A DNA stretch of 64,000 nt from Fundicoccus sp052116145 (GTDB lineage Bacteria; Bacillota; Bacilli; Lactobacillales; Aerococcaceae): positions 1 through 64,000 of the forward strand of contig NZ_JBQKLQ010000008.1 in NCBI RefSeq assembly GCF_052116145.1, in the 5' to 3' direction. This document shows positions 33,591 to 43,130 of this stretch, piece by piece. A model generated the notes under the pieces. It did no database searches. It was not told the origin of the DNA and saw only the letters and a program-made list of their open reading frames with translations. The stretch's first letter is position 1. Every line of letters begins with the position of its first letter. The position numbers and the translations under genes were made by a program.

Positions 33591-34501
33591 TATCGTTGCT
33601 CTCCTCTCGCCTTAATTACCATGAAGACTGAGTTAATAATAATGATAAAGATGAACAAGACTGCTGCAGTAGCAATTAACGCTTGTCTGTGGTCTCCAGA
33701 AGCATAACCCATCTCTAAGACAATATTGGTTGTTAACGTACGCACGCCATCAGTCAAGCTATCTGGAATTCTTGGTTGATTACCAGCCACTAATACAACA
33801 GCCATTGTCTCGCCGATTGCTCGACCAATACCTAGAATTATCGATGACAGAATGCCTGAACTCGCTGCGGGTACAACCACTCGCATTACTGAGCGTTCAT
33901 GTGTCGCACCTAAGCCAACACTTGCTTGATAATAAGAATCAGGCACCGCACGAATCGATGCTTCAGACATCCCGATAATTGTCGGTAAAATCATGATTCC
34001 TAAAAGGATCGACGCAGTTACCATATTCATACCATTACCTGGCATAATATTTCTCATCAACGGCACTAAGATTTGTAACGCAAAGAAACCGTAAACGATC
34101 GATGGAATTGCAGCCATCAAATTAATTGCTGGCTTAAATAATTTATATAATGAAGGCGGGCAGAATTTAGCCATAAAGATTGCCGTTAGAACGCCAATCG
34201 GCACACCGACTACAATTGCACCTACTGTAACTAAAACCGACCCAATAATCATTGGTAAAATACCAAATGATGGAGTCGATGCATTTGGTCTCCAGTTAGT
34301 ACCAAAAATCACATCAAAGAAGCCTTTTTCTGCTAAAAAAGGTAAGCCTCCATCAAATTCTAAGAGACGTCCATCTGGTGTATCAACGACTCTACCTCCA
34401 ATAAAAATAAAGTAGAAAATCAATAAGATTGAGATAATTGAAATGAGTGCACAGAACATGAACACATATTTCATAAACTTCTCGCTAAAATCACGTTGCA
34501 T
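33590..34501 (-). CDS. pstC: Phosphate ABC transporter permease PstC
   Basis: 303-residue permease partner of PstA, six or seven membrane helices. Conserved features are GTNWRPNASTPSFGILPM near residues 68-85 and the loop SVGLGATHERSVMRVVVP near 193-210. First gene of pstCAB-phoU, behind a PhoP-box promoter. Unlike the usual order, pstS is not upstream but at the other end of the cluster. Confidence 0.93.
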   Translation of the reverse strand: MQRDFSEKFMKYVFMFCALISIISILLIFYFIFIGGRVVDTPDGRLLEFDGGLPFLAEKGFFDVIFGTNWRPNASTPSFGILPMIIGSVLVTVGAIVVGVPIGVLTAIFMAKFCPPSLYKLFKPAINLMAAIPSIVYGFFALQILVPLMRNIMPGNGMNMVTASILLGIMILPTIIGMSEASIRAVPDSYYQASVGLGATHERSVMRVVVPAASSGILSSIILGIGRAIGETMAVVLVAGNQPRIPDSLTDGVRTLTTNIVLEMGYASGDHRQALIATAAVLFIFIIIINSVFMVIKARGEQR

Positions 34502-34571
34502 ATTTTCTCTCCTTCACATGTTTACACATACGATGACAACTTGGCCAGCATAATTTAAGTAATTCTAGTAC

Positions 34572-34625
34572 ATTGTACCCGTGGATTGTAAATTTAATGT
34601 AAATTTTGTGTAAATTTTGTGTCAA
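34572..34625 (-). promoter_or_regulatory. PhoP-box promoter of pstCAB-phoU
   Basis: Minus strand: repeats TTGACA, TTTACA, TTTACA, TTTACA at 34620-34625, 34609-34614, 34598-34603 and 34587-34592 with exact 11-nt spacing. A TACAAT -10 at 34572-34577 follows after 9 nt. The layout is identical to that before pstS, which strongly supports PhoP control of both units. Confidence 0.88.
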
Positions 34626-34700
34626 CTGGAAAGTTTCATCTCAGTTTAATTTTTAAATGTTTTTATTGAAAAATGTAAGGCTATTATGTTTTTGTACAAT

Positions 34701-34732
34701 AAAAAAAAGCCATGAGCACTTCACTCGTAGCT
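34701..34732 (-). terminator. Terminator after phoR
   Basis: AGCCATGAG (34708-34716) pairs with CTCGTAGCT (34724-34732) with one mismatch, followed on the minus strand by eight T. It separates phoPR from pstCAB. Confidence 0.78.
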
Positions 34733-34796
34733 TTATCTTTATTTATATGCATTTATTGAATTGTAAATATAGTAACAGCAGTTAGTTGAATTAATC

Positions 34797-36566
34797 TTAT
34801 TCTTTCGGAAGCGTAACGGTAAAGGTTGATCCTTTTCCAGCTTCACTCTCTAATTCAATTTTTCCGTTTAGGTTTTTTATCAAGTTACGTACAATTGACA
34901 AACCTAAACCGGTTCCTCCTGAGTTACGGCTACGCCCTTTATCTACACGATAAAAGCGCTCAAAAATCCTTTCCAAATTCTCTTCTGGAATTCCAATCCC
35001 TGTATCACTCACTGAAAACTTAACCTGATGTTTTTTATTCCAAACCTGAATGTTAATTTTACTATTTACGTCTGAGTAATTAATCGCATTGTCAATTAAA
35101 TTAGTAAAAATTTGTTCAATCCGATGTTGATCACCTGTATATAAAACCGGTTCTTCTGCTGATATGGAAATTAAAATATTCTTCTTTCCGGCTTTTTTTA
35201 AGAAAAAATCAGTCATCGAATGAGCAACTTCAACCACATCAAATTGTGCGTTAATTAAAGGCACCGTCCGCTTTTCAACTCGAGATAACTCTAGAATATC
35301 GTTAATAATCACTTCTAGACGATTACTTTCATTTGCAATAATCTCTACAAAATTATTTGCTAACTTGGGATTATCTAAAGCTCCAGATAGTAAGGTTTCT
35401 GCAAAACCTTTAATAGCAGTCACCGGTGTACGCAACTCATGCGACGCGTTCGCCACAAATTCTGTTCGCACGTTTTCTAAGCGATGAATTTCTGTCACAT
35501 CATATAATAAAACTAACACTGATCCATGGGTCCTAATATCCTCTTGTGTGAAAGGAATGATATTGACATCGATGTAACGAGACTTGGGAATAAACATCTC
35601 CACCTCATCACTCATCGCGATACCGGAGTCTGCTACTATTTTTATCATATTAATTAACAGAAAACTTTTAATAACCGACTCATAAGAACGACCAATCGCT
35701 GTCCCATCCAAGACTAACATCTTCTTAGCCGCTGGATTATACAATTCAATTTTTCCATTCTGATTGACTACTACCACCCCTAAAATCAAGTGGTCCAATA
35801 AAAGCGATAATTGTTGTTGACTCATGAATAAGACACTACGCTGATTAGCTAACTTCTTTACTACTTGATTCGTCGTCTGACCTAAATGATTAATAGCCGG
35901 TAAATTGACTCCGGTATATTCAAATGAAAAATCAGCATCTAACAAGCCTTTAATACCTTCTTCGATTTTATCCAAAGGTTCATTCACATTATGTAACATT
36001 TCTTTATAAATAATGACCGTTAAAAAGATAATCATCATTATCATTAATAGTAACGTTGTCCAAAAGGCTCGCTGGTGCGTGCGAAAGAAGCTTGCGGGTA
36101 CCGTCTCAATAACCCATAAATCTAGAGCGTCATCTCCAATGCGATAGGCAATTCCATTGATTCGTTGGTCTTTCCAATGAACAACAGTATCTTCCGCTTG
36201 CGTAATTGCCTGTTTAATCGCATTAATTTGCGGACGTGTGATGACTTGAGCACTCTTGTCAATAAATAAAAATTCTGGCACTGCTTTAGTAACAATCTGT
36301 TCACGCTCAACGAGTCCGACGGCCCGATTATCAGGCAAACGATTTGAATAGAGCTTCACCTGTTTGATATATTCTTGTGCTGTTTCTTTTTCGATCCCCG
36401 CCTCAATACTTTGAGAATGAATTCTTGCATTCTCTACTAATGACTCTTCCAAACCTGCTTTAATGCTATTTTGTAACCCTCGTGAAAAAATCAAGACTAA
36501 ACTAAAAATAGCGAGCAAACCCACTAATAATCGACGATTGCGTTGCAAAGTTTGGCGGAAAATCAT
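34797..36566 (-). CDS. phoR: Phosphate regulon sensor kinase PhoR
   Basis: 589-residue membrane histidine kinase. Membrane helices at about 10-30 and 167-188 enclose an extracellular domain of about 135 residues. HAMP-like segment 190-245, PAS domain about 250-360, HisKA box VANASHELRTPV with His376, then N (FTNLIDNAINYS), G1 (DTGIGIPEE) and G2 (GGTGLGLSIV). The start overlaps the phoP stop in an ATGA arrangement. Adjacent pst genes with PhoP boxes justify the PhoR call over WalK or another PAS kinase. Confidence 0.9.
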   Translation of the reverse strand: MIFRQTLQRNRRLLVGLLAIFSLVLIFSRGLQNSIKAGLEESLVENARIHSQSIEAGIEKETAQEYIKQVKLYSNRLPDNRAVGLVEREQIVTKAVPEFLFIDKSAQVITRPQINAIKQAITQAEDTVVHWKDQRINGIAYRIGDDALDLWVIETVPASFFRTHQRAFWTTLLLMIMMIIFLTVIIYKEMLHNVNEPLDKIEEGIKGLLDADFSFEYTGVNLPAINHLGQTTNQVVKKLANQRSVLFMSQQQLSLLLDHLILGVVVVNQNGKIELYNPAAKKMLVLDGTAIGRSYESVIKSFLLINMIKIVADSGIAMSDEVEMFIPKSRYIDVNIIPFTQEDIRTHGSVLVLLYDVTEIHRLENVRTEFVANASHELRTPVTAIKGFAETLLSGALDNPKLANNFVEIIANESNRLEVIINDILELSRVEKRTVPLINAQFDVVEVAHSMTDFFLKKAGKKNILISISAEEPVLYTGDQHRIEQIFTNLIDNAINYSDVNSKINIQVWNKKHQVKFSVSDTGIGIPEENLERIFERFYRVDKGRSRNSGGTGLGLSIVRNLIKNLNGKIELESEAGKGSTFTVTLPKE

Positions 36567-37330
36567 TCTTCAGGCACCTCAAATTTATAACCAAAACCAC
36601 GAACTGTTTTGATATACTCTGGATTTTTCGTATCTTTTTCAATTTTTTCTCTTAAATGACTAATGTGAACATCTACAATACGAGTTTCGCCAGCATAATC
36701 GAAATTCCAAATTCGATTCAATAACTGATCTCGACTTAAAATGCGCCCTTTGCGTGTTGCCATATAAAGTAGCAGTTCAAATTCTTTAGGCGTCACTTCA
36801 ATTTCTTTATCCGCTATCCTAACTTCATAGCGATCTGAATAAATTTCAAGTTCCCCAATTTTAATCACTTCTTCAGCTTCTTCGTCTGTATCCATCGCAA
36901 ACTTCTTGTCTGCTTCATCATTTATATTACTTGTTACTGACTGACTTGAATCCAGATCAAGTTCGACATCAGTTCTTCTAAAAATTGCTTTAATCCTCGC
37001 TAGTACCTCTCGTGGACTAAAAGGTTTCGTCATGTAGTCATCTGCCCCTAATTCTAAGCCGATAATTTTATCATACTCATCATCTTTAGCAGTTAACATT
37101 AGGATTGGTGTGTTAATTCGATCGCGCCTCACTCGGCGGCAAACATCCATTCCATCCATTCCAGGCAACATAATATCCAATATAATAAAATCAAACGTCT
37201 CTTTTTTGATTAACTTATACGCGGTTTTACCGTCCATGGCAGTCACCACTTCATAACCCGACTGCGCTAAATTGTACTCCAGTAGCGTTAAAATAGATTG
37301 CTCATCATCAACTATTAGAACCTTCTTCAT
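36563..37330 (-). CDS. phoP: Phosphate regulon response regulator PhoP
   Basis: 255-residue OmpR-family regulator. Receiver with DDE at residues 8-10, phospho-acceptor Asp52 in ILDIMLPGMDG, KPF near 102. DNA-binding domain with EVTPKEFELLLYM and a C-terminal TVRGFGYKFE. The linker between the domains holds an additional acidic stretch of about 30 residues (about 125-155), longer than in standard PhoP proteins. ATG 37330 lies 6 nt after AGGAGG; a frame from 37354 runs through that site. Coupled to phoR. Confidence 0.9.
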   Translation of the reverse strand: MKKVLIVDDEQSILTLLEYNLAQSGYEVVTAMDGKTAYKLIKKETFDFIILDIMLPGMDGMDVCRRVRRDRINTPILMLTAKDDEYDKIIGLELGADDYMTKPFSPREVLARIKAIFRRTDVELDLDSSQSVTSNINDEADKKFAMDTDEEAEEVIKIGELEIYSDRYEVRIADKEIEVTPKEFELLLYMATRKGRILSRDQLLNRIWNFDYAGETRIVDVHISHLREKIEKDTKNPEYIKTVRGFGYKFEVPEE

Positions 37331-37455
37331 TCTTGGCCTCCTATAAGTCAGCAAACAAATTAATGTGCTGGGATAGTGATCGATATCATACCTCTCTTAT
37401 CCTATCAAATTAAATGTAAGAAGAAAAGAAATCAATAATATTCCAAAGATATAAA

Positions 37456-37508
37456 CAAAAATAGTTCGACCAACAGCAAAAGAAGGATACTTTGCTAATT
37501 GACCGAAC
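37456..37508 (-). terminator. Terminator after ftsX
   Basis: A long stem of about 17 pairs with a bulge and G-U pairs (37464-37481 with 37491-37508), followed on the minus strand by TATTTTTG. It separates ftsEX from phoPR. Confidence 0.75.
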
Positions 37509-37521
37509 ATTTCTTTTTTAT

Positions 37522-38412
37522 TTAATTGACTAATAATGATTTTACGGAACGTCTCGCTCCAACGACGCCCAACACCATGCCCAAAGCGACCATGCCCAAA
37601 CCGATATAAATAATAGAGGGTAAGGTGGGGATAAGAAAACTCGTATTAATTGCAAATAGTTCGGCGGCCGCGCTTTGTAAACCTTGATACACTGCGTATA
37701 AAACAGCAATTGCAAAGCCTGAACCGACAATACCGATTATGGCACCTTCATAAACAAATGGCGCACGAATAAAACTATTTTTGGCTCCTACTAGACGCAT
37801 AATTTCTATTTCAGTTTGACGCGCATAAATGGTCAAGCGAATCGTATTAGAAATTAAAAGGACGGCAATGACCACAAACACGGCAGCCAATAACGCTAAA
37901 ACGTACCTCGTCACTTCAATCGCATTAATTAAACCACTCAAATCAATTGAGCCTAAGTTAGCCACTAATACGTAATCTAATGCATTGATTTCTTCAACGA
38001 CTGATTCGATATTCTGTGGCCCTGATACATGCACTAAATACATATTATTTAATGGATTAGAGTCCCCTTCTAATTCATCGAAGTTATTGGTAATTATTTC
38101 CTGATATTCAGCCAACTCGTCTTCTTTAGAACGGTAAACAACCTCTTCGACATTTTCAATCGCAGCGATTCGCTCCTCTAGAAGCGCTTCGTTTTCTTGG
38201 CTAGCTACTGGATCAATGTTGACACGAATCTGAATTTCTTGTTCAACTTCTGTTGTCAACTTTTGAATATTTGAAAAAACTAATACCAAGCTACCAACCA
38301 TAAACATTGTCACAGTCATCGCTAAAATCGACGCAGTTGTCATCCAGCCATTTCTAAAGAGATTTCGGAAAGCATCGCGAATATGACGAAAGAAATTTCT
38401 AATTAATTTCAC
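37522..38412 (-). CDS. ftsX: Cell division protein FtsX
   Basis: Membrane partner of FtsE. The complex activates peptidoglycan hydrolases such as PcsB at the septum. 296 residues, four membrane helices (about 22-45, 170-195, 215-240, 265-290) and a large extracellular loop between the first two. GTG 38412 is chosen because AAGGGGG lies 6 nt upstream; a longer frame from 38436 lacks a site. It overlaps ftsE by 14 nt. Confidence 0.92.
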   Translation of the reverse strand: MKLIRNFFRHIRDAFRNLFRNGWMTTASILAMTVTMFMVGSLVLVFSNIQKLTTEVEQEIQIRVNIDPVASQENEALLEERIAAIENVEEVVYRSKEDELAEYQEIITNNFDELEGDSNPLNNMYLVHVSGPQNIESVVEEINALDYVLVANLGSIDLSGLINAIEVTRYVLALLAAVFVVIAVLLISNTIRLTIYARQTEIEIMRLVGAKNSFIRAPFVYEGAIIGIVGSGFAIAVLYAVYQGLQSAAAELFAINTSFLIPTLPSIIYIGLGMVALGMVLGVVGARRSVKSLLVN

Positions 38413-39085
38413 GATAATCCCCCTTATATAAATCACTAATCAAACGGCCCTGTTCTAAGCGAAGAACGCGATGCTTGCGTTGATTCACTAAATAATCGTT
38501 ATGAGTTCCCATAATAACCGTTGTACCAGATTGGTTGATATCTTCTAATATTTGCATAATCTCCATTGCAGTATCCGGATCCAAGTTTCCAGTCGGTTCA
38601 TCTGCTACTAATATTTTGGGTTTATTAGCAATCGCTCGCGCAATTGCAATTCTTTGCTGCTCTCCACCTGATAGTTCATCGGGATACTGGTGAACCTTAT
38701 GGCTCAAACCAATTAAATTCAGCACTTCATTCACGCGTTGTTTAATCTCTTTACCACTTGCCCCAGTCACTTCTAGTGCATAGGCAATATTTTCAAAAGC
38801 AGTTAAATTGGGTAATAGTTTAAAATCTTGAAAAACTACCCCCACATCCCGACGTAAAAAAGGTAGTTGTTTCTTTTTAATTTTACTAACATTAAACTTA
38901 CCGACAACCATTTTTCCTGCAGTTGCTATTACTTCTCGATTGAGTAATTTCATAAACGTTGATTTACCCGAACCACTTGGTCCAATCACATAAACAAACT
39001 CTCCCTGTTCGATTCGTAGAGTTATGTCATTAACCGCAACAATACCATTATCATATTGCTTGCTTACATTCGTTAATTGAATCAT
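38399..39085 (-). CDS. ftsE: Cell division ATP-binding protein FtsE
   Basis: 228-residue ABC ATPase. Walker A GPSGSGKST at about 36-44, signature SGGEQQRIAIARA and Walker B ILVADEPTGNLDP, all complete. It pairs with FtsX, whose gene overlaps the 3' end by 14 nt. A PcsB-like protein, the usual extracellular effector of FtsEX in streptococci, is encoded at the left edge of this window. Confidence 0.94.
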   Translation of the reverse strand: MIQLTNVSKQYDNGIVAVNDITLRIEQGEFVYVIGPSGSGKSTFMKLLNREVIATAGKMVVGKFNVSKIKKKQLPFLRRDVGVVFQDFKLLPNLTAFENIAYALEVTGASGKEIKQRVNEVLNLIGLSHKVHQYPDELSGGEQQRIAIARAIANKPKILVADEPTGNLDPDTAMEIMQILEDINQSGTTVIMGTHNDYLVNQRKHRVLRLEQGRLISDLYKGDYREIN

Positions 39086-39204
39086 TTTTGTCTCACTTTC
39101 TATCGCTTCTGTTTAGTGCCACTATCATACCATATCATGTTTCGACCGTGAACTTATCACAAACGAATAACAGTAGATTAACGAATTCTTACAATTGTAA
39201 TCAC

Positions 39205-40315
39205 TTAATCGTTATCGACAAGCGACCATTTTAGATAGGCATCGATAAATCCGGTCAACTCGCCGTCCATCACCGCTTGTGTATTACCTACTTCAAAATC
39301 TGTACGGTGATCTTTAACCATTGAGTATGGATGAAAAACATATGATCTAATCTGTGAACCCCAAGCGATTTCTTTTTGCTCACCTTTAATGGCTGCCATT
39401 TCTTGCGCCTTTAATTCTTCTTCGCGTTGATATAACTTTGCTTTCAACATGTTCATCGCTAAATCTCGGTTTTGGAACTGTGATCGCTGGGACTGACTTT
39501 GAGTCACTAGGCCCGTTGGAATATGTGTAATTCGGATGGCAGAGGACGTTTTGTTAACGTGCTGTCCTCCTGCACCACTCGCACGGTAAGTATCAATACG
39601 TAGATCATCCGGATTAATTTCTATCTCAATGCTATCATCTAACATTGGCGTCACCTCAATCGAACAAAACGATGTATGACGACGGCTATTAGAATCAAAT
39701 GGCGAGATTCTCACTAAACGATGAACACCCTTTTCGGATTTCAAATAACCGTAAGCATTATGACCTTCTATTTCTAAGGTCACACTCTTGATCCCTGCTT
39801 CCTCACCATCTTGATAATCGAGTATATTCACCTTATAGCCTTGTTTTTCAGCATAACGTTGGTACATCCGTAACAACATACTGCCCCAATCTTGAGATTC
39901 TGTTCCTCCAGCTCCTGGATGGATTTCTAGAACGGCATTGTTGCCATCAAGTGGATTAGACAATAACATTTTCATCTCATAATCATTGATTTTCGCTCTT
40001 AAAACTTGCGATTGCTCAGCGGCCTCAGTGAATAAATCAGCATCTTGAGATTCTTCATATAATTCTAAAGCCATCTCAATCTCTTCTAATTGGCTTTGTA
40101 AATCATTAATTGTTTGATAAGAGTCTTTTGCTACATTCAATTGTGCAATGACTTTTTGGGCTTTTTCATTGTCATCCCAAAAATCGCTCGCAGTCATTTG
40201 ATCTTCATAGGCTGCTATATCTGACTCGAGTTGTTCTAAGTCAAAGAGACCCCCTAAAACTTGATAACGATTGGTTAGCAGAATCAATAAATTGTTTTAT
40301 TTCATATAATTCCAT
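39205..40315 (-). CDS. prfB: Peptide chain release factor 2 with programmed +1 frameshift
   Basis: Releases peptides at UAA and UGA. Translation begins at ATG 40315 (GAGGAG upstream), reads 24 codons to an in-frame TGA at 40243-40241, then continues in the +1 frame. The shift site is intact: internal Shine-Dalgarno AGGGGG, then TCT CTT TGA C. The first segment reads MELYEIKQ...FRGSL and continues as DLEQLESD, giving 369 residues in all. The GGQ motif (SGAGGQHVNKT) and an SPF-type specificity loop (RISPFDSNSRRH) are present. Low RF2 makes the TGA inefficient and raises the frameshift, a known autoregulation. The DNA before the shift is therefore coding, not a broken gene. Confidence 0.94.
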
Positions 40316-40403
40316 TTAATCAGCTCCTCAGCTTGAAAAGTTTACGTGTAAATTCACCTAATATTCTACTCTTATTTTCTCACTAAAATGAGGATAAGAA
40401 CAG

Positions 40404-40430
40404 GAAAAACCGTAGCATCTGCATACGGTT
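40404..40430 (-). terminator. Terminator after secA
   Basis: ACCGTA (40409-40414) pairs with TACGGT (40424-40429), followed on the minus strand by TTTTTCC. Lies about 19 nt after the secA stop. Confidence 0.72.
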
Positions 40431-40448
40431 CTTCGACAGTTTATAAAA

Positions 40449-42893
40449 CTAGTTAGTTGTTGTTTTTCTTACTTGCGTTGGTAGCGAGCCAGGACGACCT
40501 TTAACGACTGTCGTGTTCACTTGCTCTCTTTCCAAGTTTTGACGAATTTGAGCTTTCATCACATAGCGTGTAATGTCATATTCGATGGCTGCAATCATTT
40601 CTTGGAAACGATCGTAACCTTCTGTTTGATACTCAGTTAATGGGTTCGTTTGAGCATAAGCACGCAAGCCAACACCTTGACGTAAGTGATCCATCATATC
40701 AATATGATCTGTCCACTTAGAATCAACCACACGTAAGATAATTACTTTTTCAAATTCTGCTACTTGATCTGGACCGTTAAGTTCAGCAATTTTTGCATCA
40801 TAAGCAGTTTCAGATTTAGAATATAAGAAGTTCACTAAGTCAGCTGAAGATTTACCTTCTAAATCATTCATAGTGATACTTTCTGGTGATAGCAAAGCTG
40901 CATGAGCAAAATCTAGTAAGCTAGCTAATTTCCAGTTTTTCTTCTCACCTTCAGTAGCAATCGCTACTTGTCTTTCAATCGTACGTTTAACCATGCTTTT
41001 AACATATGGTGTTAAACCGCCTTCTGATTGAATAACTTCCATACGTTGCCCATAGATGACCTCACGTTGTTCACGCATCACTTCGTCATACTCAAGAACG
41101 TTTTTCCGTGTATCGTAGTTGTTACCTTCCACACGTTTTTGAGCGGATTCAACTTGCTTAGATAACATCCCACTTTGAATAGCCATGTCATCCGCTTCGT
41201 CATCCATGTTTAATTTTTGCCAGATAGCTTGGATACGATCAGAACCGAAACGTCTCATTAAGTCGTCTTCTAAAGATAAGTAGAATTGTGAAGCTCCTGG
41301 GTCACCTTGACGCCCAGCACGTCCACGTAATTGGTTATCAATACGGCGTGATTCATGACGCTCAGTACCTAATACAGCTAAACCGCCGGCTTCAATGACT
41401 CCACTACCTAATTTAATATCCGTTCCACGACCAGCCATGTTTGTTGCAATGGTAACCGCTCCACGTTGACCAGCTTGCATAATAATTTCTGCTTCTTTAA
41501 AGTGGTTTTTAGCGTTCAAGACTTCGTGAGGAATACCCGCTTGGTTTAATAACTTAGATAAGTATTCAGACGTTTCTACTGCTACAGTACCAACCAGTAC
41601 AGGTTGCCCTTTAGCATGACGTTCTTTAATGTCGGTTACGACTGCTCTAAATTTAGACTTTAGGTTTGGATACAACAAATCAGGCGCATCATCACGAACA
41701 ACGGGTCTATTCGTTGGAATAGACGTAACGTTCATATTGTAAATTTCACGGAACTCTTCTTCCTCAGTCTTCGCCGTTCCTGTCATTCCTGACAATTTTG
41801 AGTACATACGGAAGTAGTTTTGGAAAGTGATCGTTGCCATTGTTTTAGATTCATCTTCAATTGCGACAGCTTCCTTTGCTTCAATCGCTTGGTGTAGACC
41901 GTCAGAGTAACGACGTCCTTCCATAATACGACCCGTAAAACCATCGACAATTTTAACTTTCCCTTCATCCACAACGTAGTCTATGTCATGCAACATAATA
42001 TAATTTGCACGCAAGGCTTGATCGATATGATGAACCAGAGAAGAGTTATCAATGTCATATAAGTTTGATAGACGGAATACCTTCTCAGCCTTATCTACAC
42101 CTGTATCAGTTAATACAATTGTTTTTGATGTTAAGTCAATTGTATAATCTTCATCCTTGCGTAAACCTTTTGCAAAATAATCTGCGCGAGTATATAATGC
42201 TGTTGATTTTTCACCTTGTCCTGAAATAATCAGTGGTGTACGAGCCTCGTCGATTAAAATCGAGTCAACCTCATCAACAACCGCAAAGTTTAAGTTACGT
42301 TGAACCATTTGTTTTTTGTATACGACCATGTTATCACGTAAGTAGTCGAATCCTAATTCGTTATTCGTACTATAAGTGACATCACAGTTATATGCTTCGC
42401 GTTTTTCAGTAGCGTTCATACTATTTAAGTTTAAACCAACTGATAAACCTAAGAAACGGTAGACTTCACCCATCTCTTTGGAGTCACGAGTCGCTAAGTA
42501 TTCGTTGACCGTGACAACATGCACTCCTTTTCCTGATAAAGCATTCAAATAGACAGGTAAGGTTGCTGTAAGCGTCTTACCTTCACCAGTCTTCATTTCA
42601 GCAATATCACCATTATGGATAACAAAGCCACCTTGGATTTGAACTTTATATGGGAATAATCCTAATACACGTTTAGCAGCTTCACGAACAGTCGCGAATG
42701 CTTCAATTTGAATGTCTTCTAGTGTAGCACCTTTGCTTAAACGATCTCTAAAATCAGTCGTTTTTGCACGTAATTGTTCATCTGACAGAGCAGCATATTC
42801 AGACTCTAATGCCATTACTTGATCGGCAAGCTTACTCGTACGCTTTAATTCTGCTTTGTCATTTTCGAATATATTCTTTAGAAAATTAGCCAT
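40449..42893 (-). CDS. secA: Preprotein translocase ATPase SecA
   Basis: Motor that drives secretory proteins through SecYEG. 814 residues. Walker A MKTGEGKT near residues 101-108, DEVDSILIDEART near 207-219, and the helicase motifs AGRGTDI and GRAGRQGDPG in the second half. The helical scaffold and wing domains are complete. The protein ends at about residue 814 in a basic tail without the C-terminal zinc motif (CxCxSGK...C) that contacts SecB or lipid in many SecA proteins, making it slightly shorter than the Bacillus protein. Monocistronic with its own terminator. Confidence 0.95.
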   Translation of the reverse strand: MANFLKNIFENDKAELKRTSKLADQVMALESEYAALSDEQLRAKTTDFRDRLSKGATLEDIQIEAFATVREAAKRVLGLFPYKVQIQGGFVIHNGDIAEMKTGEGKTLTATLPVYLNALSGKGVHVVTVNEYLATRDSKEMGEVYRFLGLSVGLNLNSMNATEKREAYNCDVTYSTNNELGFDYLRDNMVVYKKQMVQRNLNFAVVDEVDSILIDEARTPLIISGQGEKSTALYTRADYFAKGLRKDEDYTIDLTSKTIVLTDTGVDKAEKVFRLSNLYDIDNSSLVHHIDQALRANYIMLHDIDYVVDEGKVKIVDGFTGRIMEGRRYSDGLHQAIEAKEAVAIEDESKTMATITFQNYFRMYSKLSGMTGTAKTEEEEFREIYNMNVTSIPTNRPVVRDDAPDLLYPNLKSKFRAVVTDIKERHAKGQPVLVGTVAVETSEYLSKLLNQAGIPHEVLNAKNHFKEAEIIMQAGQRGAVTIATNMAGRGTDIKLGSGVIEAGGLAVLGTERHESRRIDNQLRGRAGRQGDPGASQFYLSLEDDLMRRFGSDRIQAIWQKLNMDDEADDMAIQSGMLSKQVESAQKRVEGNNYDTRKNVLEYDEVMREQREVIYGQRMEVIQSEGGLTPYVKSMVKRTIERQVAIATEGEKKNWKLASLLDFAHAALLSPESITMNDLEGKSSADLVNFLYSKSETAYDAKIAELNGPDQVAEFEKVIILRVVDSKWTDHIDMMDHLRQGVGLRAYAQTNPLTEYQTEGYDRFQEMIAAIEYDITRYVMKAQIRQNLEREQVNTTVVKGRPGSLPTQVRKTTTN

Positions 42894-43066
42894 TACTTTG
42901 CTCCTTTAGTATATCTTATCAATATTAATCGCTAAACATATAGTTTTTGTTATGTTTAAAAATCATTCACTATTGTAGTTTACCATGATAAACCGCAAAA
43001 ATGAAACATTATTTAGCTTCTTTTAATAGAATTATCAATATTTGAAGAGAATAAATACCGAAATTG

Positions 43067-43108
43067 AAAACGCTAGTTACTCAATAAAAATGTATTGAGT
43101 AACTAGCG
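43067..43108 (-). terminator. Terminator after hpf
   Basis: Perfect 16-bp stem (43071-43086 with 43093-43108) with a 6-nt loop, followed on the minus strand by TTTTC, 23 nt after the hpf stop codon. Confidence 0.88.
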
Positions 43109-43130
43109 TATAATTAAAAACTAATTAAAT

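Noticed and set aside
40241..40243. In-frame TGA in prfB as a pseudogene mark
   Set aside because: It is the programmed frameshift site with all known stimulatory elements.
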